The notes: generated by a model from the letters alone, not told the origin. A stretch of DNA of 64,000 nucleotides from Agromyces albus (GCF_004134825.1 NZ_SDPN01000009.1:1-64000), one strand, 5' to 3'. Shown: positions 50,606 through 60,728, numbered from the stretch's first letter. Numbers and translations are program-made.

Positions 50606-51325
50606 TCAGTTCGCGACGGACGAGAGCGCCGAGACGCGCTCGAGCAGGTCGGCGAAGCCGGCGGGGTCCTCTTGGAACGGCGCGTGACCGTTCGGGATTC
50701 GCACGATCTCGGCGCCGCTGCGCACGGCGAGCGACTCCTGGAACTCGGGCGCGACGACGCCGTCGTTCTCGGTGAGGATGTACGTCGCAGGCTTCACCCG
50801 CCACGCGACGCGTGAGACCTCGTCGCTGAATGAAGCCAGCGACTGCGGCCGGAACAGATCGGCGAGTTGCTCGGATGCCTCGCGCGGAACGCCGGGCGGC
50901 ATGTCGGCGGCGATCAGGTCGACGCGCTCGTCTCGGCTGCGGCCCATGGTCACCTGACCGTCGGCGATGCCCCACGCCTCGGGCAGGGCGCCGCCCACCG
51001 AGGCGATGACGCTCTCACCGGCGTCGAGGGCGAACGCCGCGACGTACACGATGCGCTCGACCGCGGGGTGATCGCCCGCCTCCGTCACGGGCACGCCACC
51101 GTACGAGTGCGCGACGAGTACGACCGGTCCGTCGTTGCGATCGATCGCGGCGGTGATCGCCGCGGCATCCTGGAGCATGCTCTCGGTAGTGCCGGTCGAG
51201 GGAAGATCGAGCGCGTCGACCTCCCAGCCGCGCTCGCGGAGGATCTCGACGAGCGGGGCGAATTCCCACGGGCCCACCCAGGCGCCGTGGACGAGGATGA
51301 TTCGAGGGCGGAGTTGCGCAGTCAT
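50606..51325 (-). CDS. Alpha/beta hydrolase
   Basis: A 239-residue alpha/beta hydrolase of the MEST/pyrethroid esterase-like group. The oxyanion region is LVHGAWVGPWEF, the nucleophile elbow AHSYGG, the acid Asp in YILTENDGVVAPE, and the His in NGHAPFQEDP. There is no signal peptide. It is in line with the aldehyde and alcohol dehydrogenase genes and downstream of a large LuxR-type regulator, suggesting release of an alcohol from an ester for stepwise oxidation. Substrate unknown. Confidence 0.88.
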   Translation of the reverse strand: MTAQLRPRIILVHGAWVGPWEFAPLVEILRERGWEVDALDLPSTGTTESMLQDAAAITAAIDRNDGPVVLVAHSYGGVPVTEAGDHPAVERIVYVAAFALDAGESVIASVGGALPEAWGIADGQVTMGRSRDERVDLIAADMPPGVPREASEQLADLFRPQSLASFSDEVSRVAWRVKPATYILTENDGVVAPEFQESLAVRSGAEIVRIPNGHAPFQEDPAGFADLLERVSALSSVAN

Positions 51326-51460
51326 CGGGATTCCATGCCTTTGCGGACGGGATGCGCACGGGTTCGCTCTCGCGATGCCCGACGTTGCGCATCTGCTGGG
51401 TCGACGTCGGTGTCGTTTCCCCAGCGTGCCTTCGCGCGTCGCGCGGCGGTATCCGTAGGA

Positions 51461-53716
51461 CTACGTAATCGGCGACGTCGACGCGAACGTCGCCTCGTAC
51501 CAGGCCGCGATCTGCGCGCGCGAGGAGAAGCCGAGCTTGCCGAGGATGCGCTGCACGTGAGTGTCGACGGTGCGCACCGAGAGCACGAGTTCCCCGGCGA
51601 TCTCGCGATTGCTCATTCCGCGATGGATGCGCATCGCCACGTCGCGCTCCCGCGCGCTGAGCCCCCCGGCGACCGTGGTCTTCGACTCGAGCGCGAACGC
51701 GACGGCCTCGTCGGAGTCGAGGTGCGCGCCCGCGCCGACGAGCTTGTCGTACCGCTGGGGGCCGAGCCGCCGCCGGAGTTCGTCGACGCACCGATCGTGA
51801 TGCGCCGCGAGCTGGGGCCCGTGCACCGTGATCGCCGACCCGATGAGCCGCCAGCGGGCGTCGGTCGCTCCCAGGAGGATCGCGGCCCGATCCGCCAGGC
51901 CGCGCTCTGCGTCGACCCAGCTGAGCACCTCGAGCATGAGGCACTCGCCGACGGGATCGTCGAAACCGCGATCGGTCACGATGGCCTGCCGCGCGAAGCG
52001 CTCCGCGGCATCCAGATCCCGCTCGACGAACGCGGCGAGGCCGAGCGACCACAGCGCGTGTGACCGCATCCACGTCTCGCCCGCGGACTCGGCGTAGGCG
52101 AGCGCGTCCCTCCCGGCACGGGCCGCTTCGGGCTCGCGGAGATGGCTCAGGGCCGTGGTGAGCTGGAACTGCGCGAGGAGGGCCTCCTCGGGGTGGCCGC
52201 ACTCCTGGGCGGCCCGGATCGACGCTTCGAACTGGCCCACCGCATCCTGCGGCCGGCCGGAGAACATCGCATGCGTGCCGCGCCAGCGGTCGATCTCGAC
52301 GCGGATGGTGGCCGCCCGGTCCGCTGAGAACGAGGCGCCCTTCCTCTGACTGTCGGCCTCGTCGAGTCGCGCCGCCGCTTCGTCGAGGTCGCCCTGCAGC
52401 AGGCACAGCCAGGCGGCGTTGATGAGAGCTGGAACCCGGTGGGTGGCGGACCCTCCCGGCAGGGCGAGCACGCGGGTAGCCCAGCCGCGACCCTCGGGGA
52501 TGAAACCGCCGACCGCCCAGTGGTAGCAGAGATCGGAGAACAGGGCGAGGGCCGTGTCGGTGTCGACCGCGGTGGCCACGGTGAGAGCGGACTGCAGTTC
52601 GGCCCGGTCGGCGCGCAGTCGCGCGAGGACCCTGGTCTGCCCCGGGCCGTACCAATCCACGCGCGAACTCGCCGCGACGGCCGCGAAGTGATCGAGGTGG
52701 CGCCGGGTCAGCACCGGCGACCGCCCCTCCTCCTCGGCGCGCTCCCGTCCGTAGCCGCGGATCGTCTCGAGCATCCGGAATCGACCGGTCTCATGATCCG
52801 CCTCGACGACGGACTGCGCGACGAGTTCGTCGAGCGGGTCGACGACGTCCTTGATCGTGTAGCCTCCGACCGCCGCAGCGGCCCCGAGGTCGAACGGGCC
52901 GGAGAACACCGCGAGCGCGCACCAGAGTTCCCGCTGCTCGGGCGAGCACAGCTCGTAGCTCCAGTCGACCACCGCGCGCAGGGTGCGTTGGCGCCCGACG
53001 GCGCTGCGTGAGCCGGTGCGAAGGAGGGTGAACCGGGAGGAGAGACCGCTCGCGAGCTCCGCGATCGAGAGGGTGCGCAACCGCGTCGCGGCGAGTTCGA
53101 TCGCGAGCGGCAGCCCATCGAGGGAGCGGCACAGCTCGGCGGCGGACGCCTCCTCCGTCGGACCGAGCTCGAAGGCGGCGTCGGCGGCACGTGCTCGGGC
53201 CACGAGGAGCGACACCGCATCGGATGTCCCCTCCGACGCGGCCTCCAACGACAGCGGCGGCACCGGATAGACGAGCTCGCCATCGAGCTCGAGCGGACGA
53301 CGGCTCGTCGCGAGCACGGTGAGCTGCGGGAGCACGAGCAGAAGTTCGTCGGTGAACGAGGCGGCAGCATCGATGATCTGCTCGCAATTGTCGAGAACCA
53401 GGATCGCAGGCGTGTCGCGAAGCGCGGCGACGACGACCTCGAGCGGATCGCGCCCCGATTGGTCGGCGAGCGGAAGGGCGCGCACCACCGCGAGCGGCAC
53501 GCGTTGCGGGTCCTGCACGGACTCGAGCGGGACGAACCAGCAGTCGACGCCCTCATGTTCCGCATACCGGTTCGCCGCGCGCATCGCGAGCCGGGTCTTG
53601 CCTGCACCGCCGACGCCCGTGAGGGTCACGAGCGAAGATGCATCGAGGAGCGACTGGAGAGCCTCCAGCTCGCGATGGCGACCGACGAACGCGCTTCGCG
53701 GCTCTCTGATCATCAC
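51461..53716 (-). CDS. LuxR family ATP-dependent transcriptional regulator
   Basis: A 751-residue LAL-type activator. An N-terminal STAND ATPase has Walker A GVGGAGKT (about 34-41), [11 protein letters not shown] as Walker B, and [14 protein letters not shown] helical TPR-like region (about 380-660) follows, and a C-terminal LuxR HTH ends the protein: [45 protein letters not shown]. Such proteins are switched by a small molecule. The start is GTG 53716 or the adjacent ATG 53713. The hydrolase-dehydrogenase genes downstream on the same strand are its obvious targets. Confidence 0.9.
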   Translation of the reverse strand: MMIREPRSAFVGRHRELEALQSLLDASSLVTLTGVGGAGKTRLAMRAANRYAEHEGVDCWFVPLESVQDPQRVPLAVVRALPLADQSGRDPLEVVVAALRDTPAILVLDNCEQIIDAAASFTDELLLVLPQLTVLATSRRPLELDGELVYPVPPLSLEAASEGTSDAVSLLVARARAADAAFELGPTEEASAAELCRSLDGLPLAIELAATRLRTLSIAELASGLSSRFTLLRTGSRSAVGRQRTLRAVVDWSYELCSPEQRELWCALAVFSGPFDLGAAAAVGGYTIKDVVDPLDELVAQSVVEADHETGRFRMLETIRGYGRERAEEEGRSPVLTRRHLDHFAAVAASSRVDWYGPGQTRVLARLRADRAELQSALTVATAVDTDTALALFSDLCYHWAVGGFIPEGRGWATRVLALPGGSATHRVPALINAAWLCLLQGDLDEAAARLDEADSQRKGASFSADRAATIRVEIDRWRGTHAMFSGRPQDAVGQFEASIRAAQECGHPEEALLAQFQLTTALSHLREPEAARAGRDALAYAESAGETWMRSHALWSLGLAAFVERDLDAAERFARQAIVTDRGFDDPVGECLMLEVLSWVDAERGLADRAAILLGATDARWRLIGSAITVHGPQLAAHHDRCVDELRRRLGPQRYDKLVGAGAHLDSDEAVAFALESKTTVAGGLSARERDVAMRIHRGMSNREIAGELVLSVRTVDTHVQRILGKLGFSSRAQIAAWYEATFASTSPIT

Positions 53717-53764
53717 GACTCCAGCGTCATCGCCCGAGGCGGGCGGTGAACTCGGGTGGGTCGA

Positions 53765-54460
53765 TTATCGCAGCGCCTGGGAGCCGACGGGCACATCCGC
53801 CTCGGCGCGGACATCCGGAGCTTCACGCCTCGCGCCGACGAAGCGCGCCGTGTCCGACACGGCGGAGGTGAGCAGGGCGACGAGTCGATCGTCGGGATCC
53901 GCGACGCACGCCCGCGCGATGCCGTCGACGGCGCCGGTCACGATGTCGCGGCACTGCCGCGCCGTCATGCTCGGGCGGCCCGGACCGACTTCCTCCATGA
54001 ACCGGATGGCCCAAGCGCTGGCGGCGGGCGCGGCGCGGAGGGCGGCCTGTGCCAGTTCGCGCGATTCCGCGGCGAGCTCATCGTCGCGTTCCGCGAGGAC
54101 CGTGAGGGCGACGCGCAGTCCCACCGCCTGCGAACGCTGGCGCTCCTCAGCGGCGATCGGCAGGGCGGCGTGGGCGGCTCGCACGGCGAGCAGGACGTCG
54201 AGCAGCGGGTCGTCGCTCGTCAGGCCGATGACCGCCGGAATGAGCGGCGCGAGCCGCGCGCGGCCGGCATCGCTCGTCTGGTCGTTCACCATCCGCGCCA
54301 GATGCGCGAGGGTGCCGTGCGTACATGCCGGATGATCGCTCCAGCGCTCCCCCGCGACGTACGACGCGAACTCCATGAAGCACGCCCCGCGCCGCGGCGA
54401 GCGGTGCCGGCCCGGGGAGAGGATCGGCATGACATCCGGGTGAGCCATCCAGTCGCGCAT
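53765..54460 (-). CDS. Conserved protein of unknown function
   Basis: A 231-residue soluble protein I cannot assign. It opens MRDWMAHPDVMPILSPGRHRSPRRGACFMEFASYVAGERWSDHPACTHGTLAHLARMVND, a very well-conserved-looking segment with two Cys and three His, then becomes helical and Ala-rich. To my memory this start recurs in hypothetical actinobacterial proteins. GGAGGTC precedes the ATG. It lies 48 bases upstream of the LuxR gene on the same strand and may share its transcript. Confidence 0.75.
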   Translation of the reverse strand: MRDWMAHPDVMPILSPGRHRSPRRGACFMEFASYVAGERWSDHPACTHGTLAHLARMVNDQTSDAGRARLAPLIPAVIGLTSDDPLLDVLLAVRAAHAALPIAAEERQRSQAVGLRVALTVLAERDDELAAESRELAQAALRAAPAASAWAIRFMEEVGPGRPSMTARQCRDIVTGAVDGIARACVADPDDRLVALLTSAVSDTARFVGARREAPDVRAEADVPVGSQALR

Positions 54461-54506
54461 GAGACCTCCATCGCTCCTTCCACTGTGCGCCTGCCGCAGC
54501 CGAGAT

Positions 54507-55277
54507 TCAAGCGCCTCGGCCGGATGTCTCTGCTTCGGGTTCGGCGGGGGCGGCAGCGGAAGGAAGCCGGCCGATGACGAGCGGGCGCAGGATCACCGCC
54601 GCGGTCGCAAGGAACGCGACGCAAGTGATTGCGACGACAGGGTCCGGCAGTGGGTTCGCGGAGAGGACGCTCGTGAAGTCGACGGCGGCGTGCAGGAGCA
54701 CGAGCGGAAGCACCCAGCGGAAGCGGTACTGGAACGCCGCCAACCCGATGCCGTAGCACGCGGAGACGAGGACGTTGAGGAGGACGTCTTCGGCCGTGCG
54801 TGAGGTGGTGGTGGCGAAAGCCGAGAGGTGCTGAAGGCCGAAGAGGGCGCCGGTGAGCGCGACGGCACCCGCGGGACCGAAGGAACGCCGCATCCGTTCC
54901 AGTACGACGACTCGGCTGATGAGCTCTTCGTTCACACCGACGAGGAGCAGAGTGAGTGCCCAGAGCCCGAAGCCGGGCGGGAGCTCGATGAGTCCGGTCG
55001 GCACCGCCCACAGCAGCGTCTCGATGACGAACGGAACGAGGAACAGGGCGGCGGTTCTTCCCCGCCACAACGAGAACAGGCCGGACACGCGCCACTGGCC
55101 GCGTACGGTCACGAGCACGACGGCGAGGAGCACACACGCGACGTTGGCGGCGAGCCCCAGGTACCAGCCCGAGATCCCCAGCAGTGGCGCGAACGCCAGG
55201 GCTCCCATGATCACCCCGAACCGAAGGACGTGCACGGCCGTGCCGAATCCGAGAGCCCGCCAACGATCACCTGTCAC
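54507..55277 (-). CDS. CPBP family intramembrane metalloprotease
   Basis: A 256-residue polytopic membrane protein with seven or eight helices. The CPBP (Rce1-like) motifs are VNEELISRVVVLERM (EExxxR), LFGLQHLSAF (FxxxH) and LLHAAVDF (HxxxD), the predicted zinc-binding catalytic groups. Members process prenylated or bacteriocin-type peptides or confer self-protection. The Pro/Ala/Glu-rich tail is cytoplasmic. It begins at GTG 55277 and its stop lies 46 bases from the next gene on the same strand. Confidence 0.85.
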   Translation of the reverse strand: MTGDRWRALGFGTAVHVLRFGVIMGALAFAPLLGISGWYLGLAANVACVLLAVVLVTVRGQWRVSGLFSLWRGRTAALFLVPFVIETLLWAVPTGLIELPPGFGLWALTLLLVGVNEELISRVVVLERMRRSFGPAGAVALTGALFGLQHLSAFATTTSRTAEDVLLNVLVSACYGIGLAAFQYRFRWVLPLVLLHAAVDFTSVLSANPLPDPVVAITCVAFLATAAVILRPLVIGRLPSAAAPAEPEAETSGRGA

Positions 55278-55329
55278 CCGCGCACCTTACCGGGCCGTAG
55301 TGGCCAGTCCGTGAATACGGCGAGACGAG

Positions 55330-56346
55330 TCATGCGAGGCCACCGGCCTTCTGTGGGGCGGACCTGCGGAGCTTCCGGACGAACACCACGGCGACGAGCG
55401 CGCCGACGCCAAGGATGAGCAGCAGCCATGGGATCGCCCAGCCGTTTCCCGTGTGCTCGGAGCCGGCGAGCGGACCGGTGGAGCCGGCCGGATCCGTATA
55501 CAGGGGTACAACCGTGACGGTGGCGGCGAGGAGCCCGGACGGGACCACGCCGTCGATGGGCACGGAGACACGCCAGATTTCGCCCGGGAGCAGTCGGGGG
55601 ATGTTCTCAATGGGTTCTGCCGTGACGCCGAATGAGTCGAAGGGGCCGGCGACAGTGACCGACTGTTCCGCCGAGAGCATGGTGTCGCCGGTGTTGCGGA
55701 CCGTGTACGTCACCATGGCGAGCCCCGCGCCGAGCGGATCACCTGAGAAATTCACGCTCAGGTCTTCTACCGACAGCTTCGGCTGAAACGCGTCACCCAC
55801 TCGAAGATGGACGCGGATGGCGGCCCGTCGCTCCGGCTCGGTGCCGTTCGAGGTCGACGCCGACGTGGTGACGATTCCGCCCATGTGGTCGCCCGGGGTG
55901 GCGTCATCCGGGACGGTGACGGTGAACGGGATCTCTCCGGACTCGCCCGGTTGGAGGCTGATCCGCTCCTGGGCCATCCGGAGCCAAGCGCCCACACCGG
56001 TCGACGCATGCTCTCGAGTGCGCAGGTCGAGCTGTGCGGTCTCGGTGGTGAACGCGTCCGCGGCATACAAGCGGAGGTCGATCGGAGCCGGGCCGTCGTT
56101 GACGACGACGAGAGCGTCCTCGATCCGGTCGCCCCGTTCAACCAGATAGTCGTAGTTCTGCCGACCGGAACCGTGCGAGCCATCAGCGGTGTCAACGACC
56201 CATGAGGGGCCATTCTCGGCCGCCTCGGCGGGAGCGGCGAGAAAAGCCCCCGCGAGCAGGAAGGCGGCGAGCGCGGCGACGACCACGCGCCAAAGGAACC
56301 GCCCGTTGAGGGTCTGACGGGGACTGAACGTCTGCATCGTGCTCAT
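55330..56346 (-). CDS. DUF916-like cell-surface protein
   Basis: A 338-residue surface protein. A signal peptide (about 16-41) leads to a DUF916-type domain with WVVDTADGSHGSGRQNYDYLVERGDRIEDALVVVNDGPAPIDLRLYAADAF and LQPGESGEIPFTVTVPDDATPGDHMGGI. These are Ig-like folds associated with wall binding in Gram-positive bacteria. A C-terminal helix (about 305-325) with a KLRRS tail anchors it. The start may be ATG 56346 or 56337. It is downstream of a phosphatase gene but separated by a strong hairpin. Confidence 0.8.
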   Translation of the reverse strand: MSTMQTFSPRQTLNGRFLWRVVVAALAAFLLAGAFLAAPAEAAENGPSWVVDTADGSHGSGRQNYDYLVERGDRIEDALVVVNDGPAPIDLRLYAADAFTTETAQLDLRTREHASTGVGAWLRMAQERISLQPGESGEIPFTVTVPDDATPGDHMGGIVTTSASTSNGTEPERRAAIRVHLRVGDAFQPKLSVEDLSVNFSGDPLGAGLAMVTYTVRNTGDTMLSAEQSVTVAGPFDSFGVTAEPIENIPRLLPGEIWRVSVPIDGVVPSGLLAATVTVVPLYTDPAGSTGPLAGSEHTGNGWAIPWLLLILGVGALVAVVFVRKLRRSAPQKAGGLA

Positions 56347-56378
56347 CTCGAGGTTCGGGGGATCGGCGTGATGTCGAG

Positions 56379-56412
56379 CGGATGGGTGGGCGCCAAGGCG
56401 CCCACCCATCCG
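56379..56412 (-). terminator. Strong hairpin terminator between phosphatase and DUF916 genes
   Basis: CGGATGGGTGGGCGCC and its exact complement form a 16-pair stem separated by only AA. It lies 15 bases after the phosphatase stop. The T-run is missing, but stem length makes termination very likely. Confidence 0.85.
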
Positions 56413-56426
56413 TTGGAGTGAAACGA

Positions 56427-58010
56427 TCAGTTCAGCGTGGTGATCGTCGTCGTGCCCTGCTCGGTCGTGACCGGCGCGGCAGCGTCCTTCCGGTGACCGC
56501 CGGCTTTGGCCTCCGACTTGTGGATCACGACCTGGTCGACGATCGACCCGACGGGCAGCGCCTCGGCCGCACCGTTGTCGGGTCCGCACCAGTCGACCCG
56601 GCCGACCTCGACCGCTGCGTTGGGCGCCTCGCAGGTGCCGCTGCGGATGTTCTCGACGGTGAGGTGCTCATCGCGCACCGAGACCTTGACATAGCTGCGG
56701 ACGTGCTCCTGGTTCTCGACCGAGTTCGCCCAGTGGTTGTCGGGATTCAGCGGGTCGGGACCGTAGTTCGGGTCTGCCGCGACGTCTGGGTCGGTGAGGT
56801 CGTAGTACTTGGAGCCGGACGCGGAGTTCGCCGTGACGTAGGTGACGCCGCCCGGGCCTTGGAACACGCTCGAAGCGCCGGGCTGCTCGTCAGGGTTGGC
56901 CTTCGCGCCGTTCTTGATCTGGTAGCTGCGCGAGTACGCGTGGTCGTGGCCCTGGAGAACCAGGTCCACCCCGAGCTCTGAGAACGCCGTCGGGAAGTCC
57001 CGGCGCCGTTCCTTGGCGTCGCGGTCGTTCGCGTGGTCGGCCGGCGAGTAGATCGAGTGGTGGTAGACGAGCACGGTGTGCTTCGCCTCGGCGCCGTGCT
57101 CCTCGATGACGTCCGTGATGTAGTCGATGTGCGCCTCATCTGCGTCAACGCCAGGCGCGCCGCTCGTGGAGTAGGCGTTGCTGTTGATGTCGATGAACAG
57201 CGTGTCCTTGTACTCGAACCAGTAGTTGCCGCCCGACTGGGTCGTGAGGTTGCTCGACCGGTAGTACTGCGGTGAGCGGTCGGTGTTCGGGGTCCAGAGG
57301 TGCTGCTCATATGCCTTGCCGCCGACGTCGTGGTTTCCGATCGTCGCAACCCACGGCACCGCGCGCAGACCTTCAGGTGCGAGGAAGCCTTTCCACTCCG
57401 CCTCGACGTTCGCGGTGTCGACTTGGTCGCCGCCGGAGACGAGCAGTTCTGCCTCGGGGTTCGCGGCGAGGGAAACCTCGACAGTGTCCTCCCAGCCGGC
57501 CTGATCCAGGGGGATGTTGTCCGAGGATCCGATCTGCGGGTCGCCGAAGAACAGGAAGTCGAAGTTGCCCTCGAACTTCCGCGTCTTGAACGCGTAGGAC
57601 TCCGACCAGTCGCCGTCGCCTCCCACGCGGTAGGAGTACTGGATGTTCTCGGCAAGGCCCGAGATGACGGCGTGGCCGTTGTAGCCGCCGTTGACGGTGT
57701 TGGGGCTCACGATGGCTGGGATGCTGATCGCGTCGGCCGGGAACTCGCCGTCGATGATCGTGTCGGTGGGGGCGACCTGCACGACCTGCGCCGTGGCCGC
57801 GGAGGCGTACCAGTTCACGACCCGCTGGGACTCGTCGGCCCCGACGAGCAGGATGATGTCGTCGATCGCGGCGGGATCTTCGGCCTGGGCGGCGGACACG
57901 ATGCCGCCGAGCGCCATCGCGGTGCACACGGCTGCTGCGGCGACCCCGATGGCCGCGCGGCGCCGAAGTGGGGCGAACGACGCATTCGGCGTTCGCAGGT
58001 TGGTCTTCAT
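56427..58010 (-). CDS. Secreted purple-acid-phosphatase-like metallophosphoesterase
   Basis: A 527-residue exported enzyme. A signal peptide (about 15-43, RRRAAIGVAAAAVCTAMALGGIVSAAQAED) precedes an N-terminal fibronectin-like domain and a calcineurin-type phosphoesterase domain. The metal motifs are FFGDPQIG, SGGDQVD, IGNHDVGG, LVYHHSIY and LQGHDHAYSRS, in the right order for a purple acid phosphatase. GGAG lies eight bases before the ATG. It would release phosphate from organic esters outside the cell. A divergent lipoprotein gene starts 204 bases away. Confidence 0.88.
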   Translation of the reverse strand: MKTNLRTPNASFAPLRRRAAIGVAAAAVCTAMALGGIVSAAQAEDPAAIDDIILLVGADESQRVVNWYASAATAQVVQVAPTDTIIDGEFPADAISIPAIVSPNTVNGGYNGHAVISGLAENIQYSYRVGGDGDWSESYAFKTRKFEGNFDFLFFGDPQIGSSDNIPLDQAGWEDTVEVSLAANPEAELLVSGGDQVDTANVEAEWKGFLAPEGLRAVPWVATIGNHDVGGKAYEQHLWTPNTDRSPQYYRSSNLTTQSGGNYWFEYKDTLFIDINSNAYSTSGAPGVDADEAHIDYITDVIEEHGAEAKHTVLVYHHSIYSPADHANDRDAKERRRDFPTAFSELGVDLVLQGHDHAYSRSYQIKNGAKANPDEQPGASSVFQGPGGVTYVTANSASGSKYYDLTDPDVAADPNYGPDPLNPDNHWANSVENQEHVRSYVKVSVRDEHLTVENIRSGTCEAPNAAVEVGRVDWCGPDNGAAEALPVGSIVDQVVIHKSEAKAGGHRKDAAAPVTTEQGTTTITTLN

Positions 58011-58213
58011 CTCGGAGAACTCCTTCTCGATATGGATGAGGGCCGCCATCGACCCCACGACACCGTCGCGGGCGACCATGACGAGCCGGTGAACGTCGTC
58101 GGAATGTTGACCCGTCAGGTCCAGAACACTCGGCAGGAGGCGCGCGACGCCGTCTTCGTCGATCGGCGATGCGGTAGAAATGGGATGCTTTCCAGCCACA
58201 GGAGGACGATTCC

Positions 58214-58888
58214 TTGCGCGTTCGAACCCAACGCAGCTCCGCCGCCGTGTCCGTGGCATCCGCTCTCGCATTGCTGCTCAGCGGGTGCGGCTCCGCCGAC
58301 GACTGGTCGGGCCCCCGATCCGAGTTGCAGCCGATCGGCACCCTTGCACCGGGATTCACGGATGCCCCGCCTGCGCCAGGTGCGACGATCGCGCCGCGCT
58401 CGGGTTCGTGGGACGCGGTGCATCCGCCGCAGGGATACCGGGTCGTGCTGCTCACCTTGGGCGACGATGCGGCAACGGCGACGCTCTCGACCGCAGTGGC
58501 GGAGTGGGCGGCCGCCGAAGACGTCAGCCTCAAGACGGTCACCGTCACGGAGCCCGAACGCGCCATCGACGGGATCGTCGAGGCCATGGAGCTCGGGCCC
58601 GACCTCATCGTCAGCGCCGGCGACGAACTCGTCGACCCACTGGCGGTGGTCACCGCGAGCCACCTCGACCGTCAGTTCCTCATCGTCGGCGCGCAGCTGC
58701 CCGAGCCCACCGGGAACGTGACGGCCGCGGTGTGGCACGGAGCCTCGTCCCGCGGGAGCGAGGTCGCCAACTCGTCGACATCGAGCGATCCGGATGCCGT
58801 CACCCCCGATCGGGCCGACGCCGCCGTGCGGGCCGGCGTCGCGAGCGTGGTGAACGGTATCACCGGCATCGTCGTCTGGCTCGGCTGA
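58214..58888 (+). CDS. Lipoprotein of unknown function, BMP-like
   Basis: A 224-residue lipoprotein (lipobox LLLSGC, Cys25). The mature part contains VHPPQGYRVVLLTLGDDAATATLSTAVAEWAAAEDVSLKTVTV and MELGPDLIVSAGDELVDPLAVVTASHLDRQFLIVGAQLPEP, resembling one lobe of the BMP/PnrA nucleoside-binding proteins, but it is half their usual size. AGGAGG precedes the TTG start at 58214. It could have lost the second lobe or bind a ligand as a single domain. Convergent with a HupE-like gene. Confidence 0.75.
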   Translation: MRVRTQRSSAAVSVASALALLLSGCGSADDWSGPRSELQPIGTLAPGFTDAPPAPGATIAPRSGSWDAVHPPQGYRVVLLTLGDDAATATLSTAVAEWAAAEDVSLKTVTVTEPERAIDGIVEAMELGPDLIVSAGDELVDPLAVVTASHLDRQFLIVGAQLPEPTGNVTAAVWHGASSRGSEVANSSTSSDPDAVTPDRADAAVRAGVASVVNGITGIVVWLG

Positions 58889-58903
58889 CCGGCTCGCCAG
58901 TCG

Positions 58904-60106
58904 TCATCCAGCGCCGACAAGGCGCTGCACGAACCAGACCAGGCCCGTGACGGCCACCCCGGCAGCGACGGCGGCGCCGACCCCGAGCGCGAGCTTCGGC
59001 TCGCGTCGGCGGAGGAGCACGAGCAGCGGGAAGACGGCGGCGATGACGGCGATCTGCACCGCCTCGATGCCGACATTGAAGACGAGCAACGACCAGAGGA
59101 GTGGCCACGAGAACGGCTCGTCGATCCCGAGCGCCCCGGCGAACCCGAGCCCGTGCACGAGGCCGAAGCCGAACACGACCGCGAGCCGCGCCCAGTCGGC
59201 CCGGTCGAGGCCGAACCTGCCGGGGCTTTCCGGTGCGAGCGTGCGTGGCCCACGCCAGAGCCGCCACAGGTACCAGGCGGCGACCACGGCGATCGACAGG
59301 GCGATGATCGGCTCGACGACCACTCCCGGCGCCGACACGATGCCCAGCGCGGCCAAGATGAAGGTCACCGAGTGCGCCACCGTGAACGAGGTCGCCGCCA
59401 GCACGACGTCGCGCAATCGCCGCGAGCCCACGATCAGGGCGAGCAGGAACAGCACGTGGTCGATGCCGAACAGCAAGTGCTCGGCTCCGAGCACGAAGAA
59501 GTGGCCGAATCGCTCGAGCAAGGGCTGTTCGGTCGTGAAGACCGGCGCCTCGCGGTCGAGCGCCGCGCTCCCGCTCTGGCCATCGAGGTCGTATTCGAGG
59601 ACCGTCACGGTGCCCGTGACGTACTCCTCGGCATCCGGAAACAACTCGCTCCGGATCTCGTGAACAGAACCGTGCCCGCAGGCGTGATCGAGCGTGAGCA
59701 TCGCATAGGGAACGCCCTCCCGCTGTGTCACGCCGATCTCGCCGACTCGGTCCGGCTCGCACGGCTGCCCGTCGGCGCTGACCTCGAAGCGCTCTGTGAC
59801 GTACCGCATGATCGCGCCTGCATGTGCGTTGAGAGCGGATGCCTCGTCGCCCGTCTGGAACACGTCCATCCCGTCTTCGAAGAACTGCGGGGCGTTCTCG
59901 AAGTCTGCGACGGAGACGACGAGCAGGTCGTACTCCAGGCCGAGCTCGGTGCGTACCGTGTCATCCGCCTGGGCGCTCGCATCCACGTGGACGACGGTCG
60001 AGAACCCGTGCGCGGCGGCGGGGAGTGAGACGATCACCGAAGCAGTCGCCGTAAGTGCGAGGGCGGCTGCCGCGATGAGGTGGCGTACGCCGGGGCGACT
60101 GGACAT
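58904..60106 (-). CDS. HupE/UreJ family membrane protein with exported N-terminal domain
   Basis: A 400-residue protein. A signal peptide (about 1-34, ending AAAHG) and an exported domain of about 180 residues are followed by about six helices. The membrane part carries LGAEHLLFGIDHVLFLLALIVGS, SFTVAHSVTFILAALG and VFGFGLVHGLGFAGAL, HupE/UreJ hallmark His motifs that may handle a metal ion such as nickel or cobalt. No urease or hydrogenase gene is nearby. AAGGAG lies five bases before the ATG at 60106. Confidence 0.82.
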   Translation of the reverse strand: MSSRPGVRHLIAAAALALTATASVIVSLPAAAHGFSTVVHVDASAQADDTVRTELGLEYDLLVVSVADFENAPQFFEDGMDVFQTGDEASALNAHAGAIMRYVTERFEVSADGQPCEPDRVGEIGVTQREGVPYAMLTLDHACGHGSVHEIRSELFPDAEEYVTGTVTVLEYDLDGQSGSAALDREAPVFTTEQPLLERFGHFFVLGAEHLLFGIDHVLFLLALIVGSRRLRDVVLAATSFTVAHSVTFILAALGIVSAPGVVVEPIIALSIAVVAAWYLWRLWRGPRTLAPESPGRFGLDRADWARLAVVFGFGLVHGLGFAGALGIDEPFSWPLLWSLLVFNVGIEAVQIAVIAAVFPLLVLLRRREPKLALGVGAAVAAGVAVTGLVWFVQRLVGAG

Positions 60107-60267
60107 CTGACTCCTTCTGGGGGCGCGCTGATGCTCGCCGAGCCGGGTGAACGAGACCAAGCCATCTGGGAAACGGGGTGAGAACCGTGCTCCCCGCCCG
60201 CAGCGACACGCCCTCGCTGAAGTCCAACCTCGATCCGGCGGTGAGCGGCGGAGTGGAGGTCTGATGC

Positions 60268-60645
60268 CTACGCGAGACGGACGAAGCCGGCGATGTACTC
60301 CGCGTGTGCCGTTAGCGGGACGCCAGCCGACTCCGCCTGCCGCCGCATCGTCGTCTGCGCCTGATCACTGGCTGGGCCGTAAATCTCCCACGCCTCTCTT
60401 TCCATGACCTGCCCCGCTTGCTCCCCGCGTGTCTCCGCCCCCTCAAGGTGGCGGTCCAGCGCATCAGCATCGGCGAACAGGTGGATGATCGTCAACCGGG
60501 ATTCCTCGCGGTCGAGGTAGTGGAGGAACGCCGCCGTCTGCGGCTTCTCAGCTTGGAGGCGGCGGACAGCCTCAGGCGCCATCCGCTCGTACGCGGCCAA
60601 GTCTTTCACTCTGAAATGGCTGATGAACACGATAGGTGCAGACAT
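60268..60645 (-). CDS. Small dimeric alpha-beta barrel protein, ABM-like
   Basis: A 125-residue protein. IVFISHFRVKDLAAYERMAPEAVRRLQAEKPQTAAFLHYLDREESRLTIIHLFADADALDRHL has the beta-alpha-beta-beta pattern of antibiotic-biosynthesis-monooxygenase-like and stress-responsive ferredoxin-like barrels. No cofactor or catalytic motif is obvious. GGGAG precedes the ATG. It stands alone; regions on either side (60107-60267 and 60646-60728) show no gene. Confidence 0.65.
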   Translation of the reverse strand: MSAPIVFISHFRVKDLAAYERMAPEAVRRLQAEKPQTAAFLHYLDREESRLTIIHLFADADALDRHLEGAETRGEQAGQVMEREAWEIYGPASDQAQTTMRRQAESAGVPLTAHAEYIAGFVRLA

Positions 60646-60728
60646 ACTTGTCTCCCGGTGAGCCTCGCACCAACTATAGGAGAGGACGCCCCAAGCGATG
60701 ATGAGTCGGCGATGATAGACAGCCGGCG

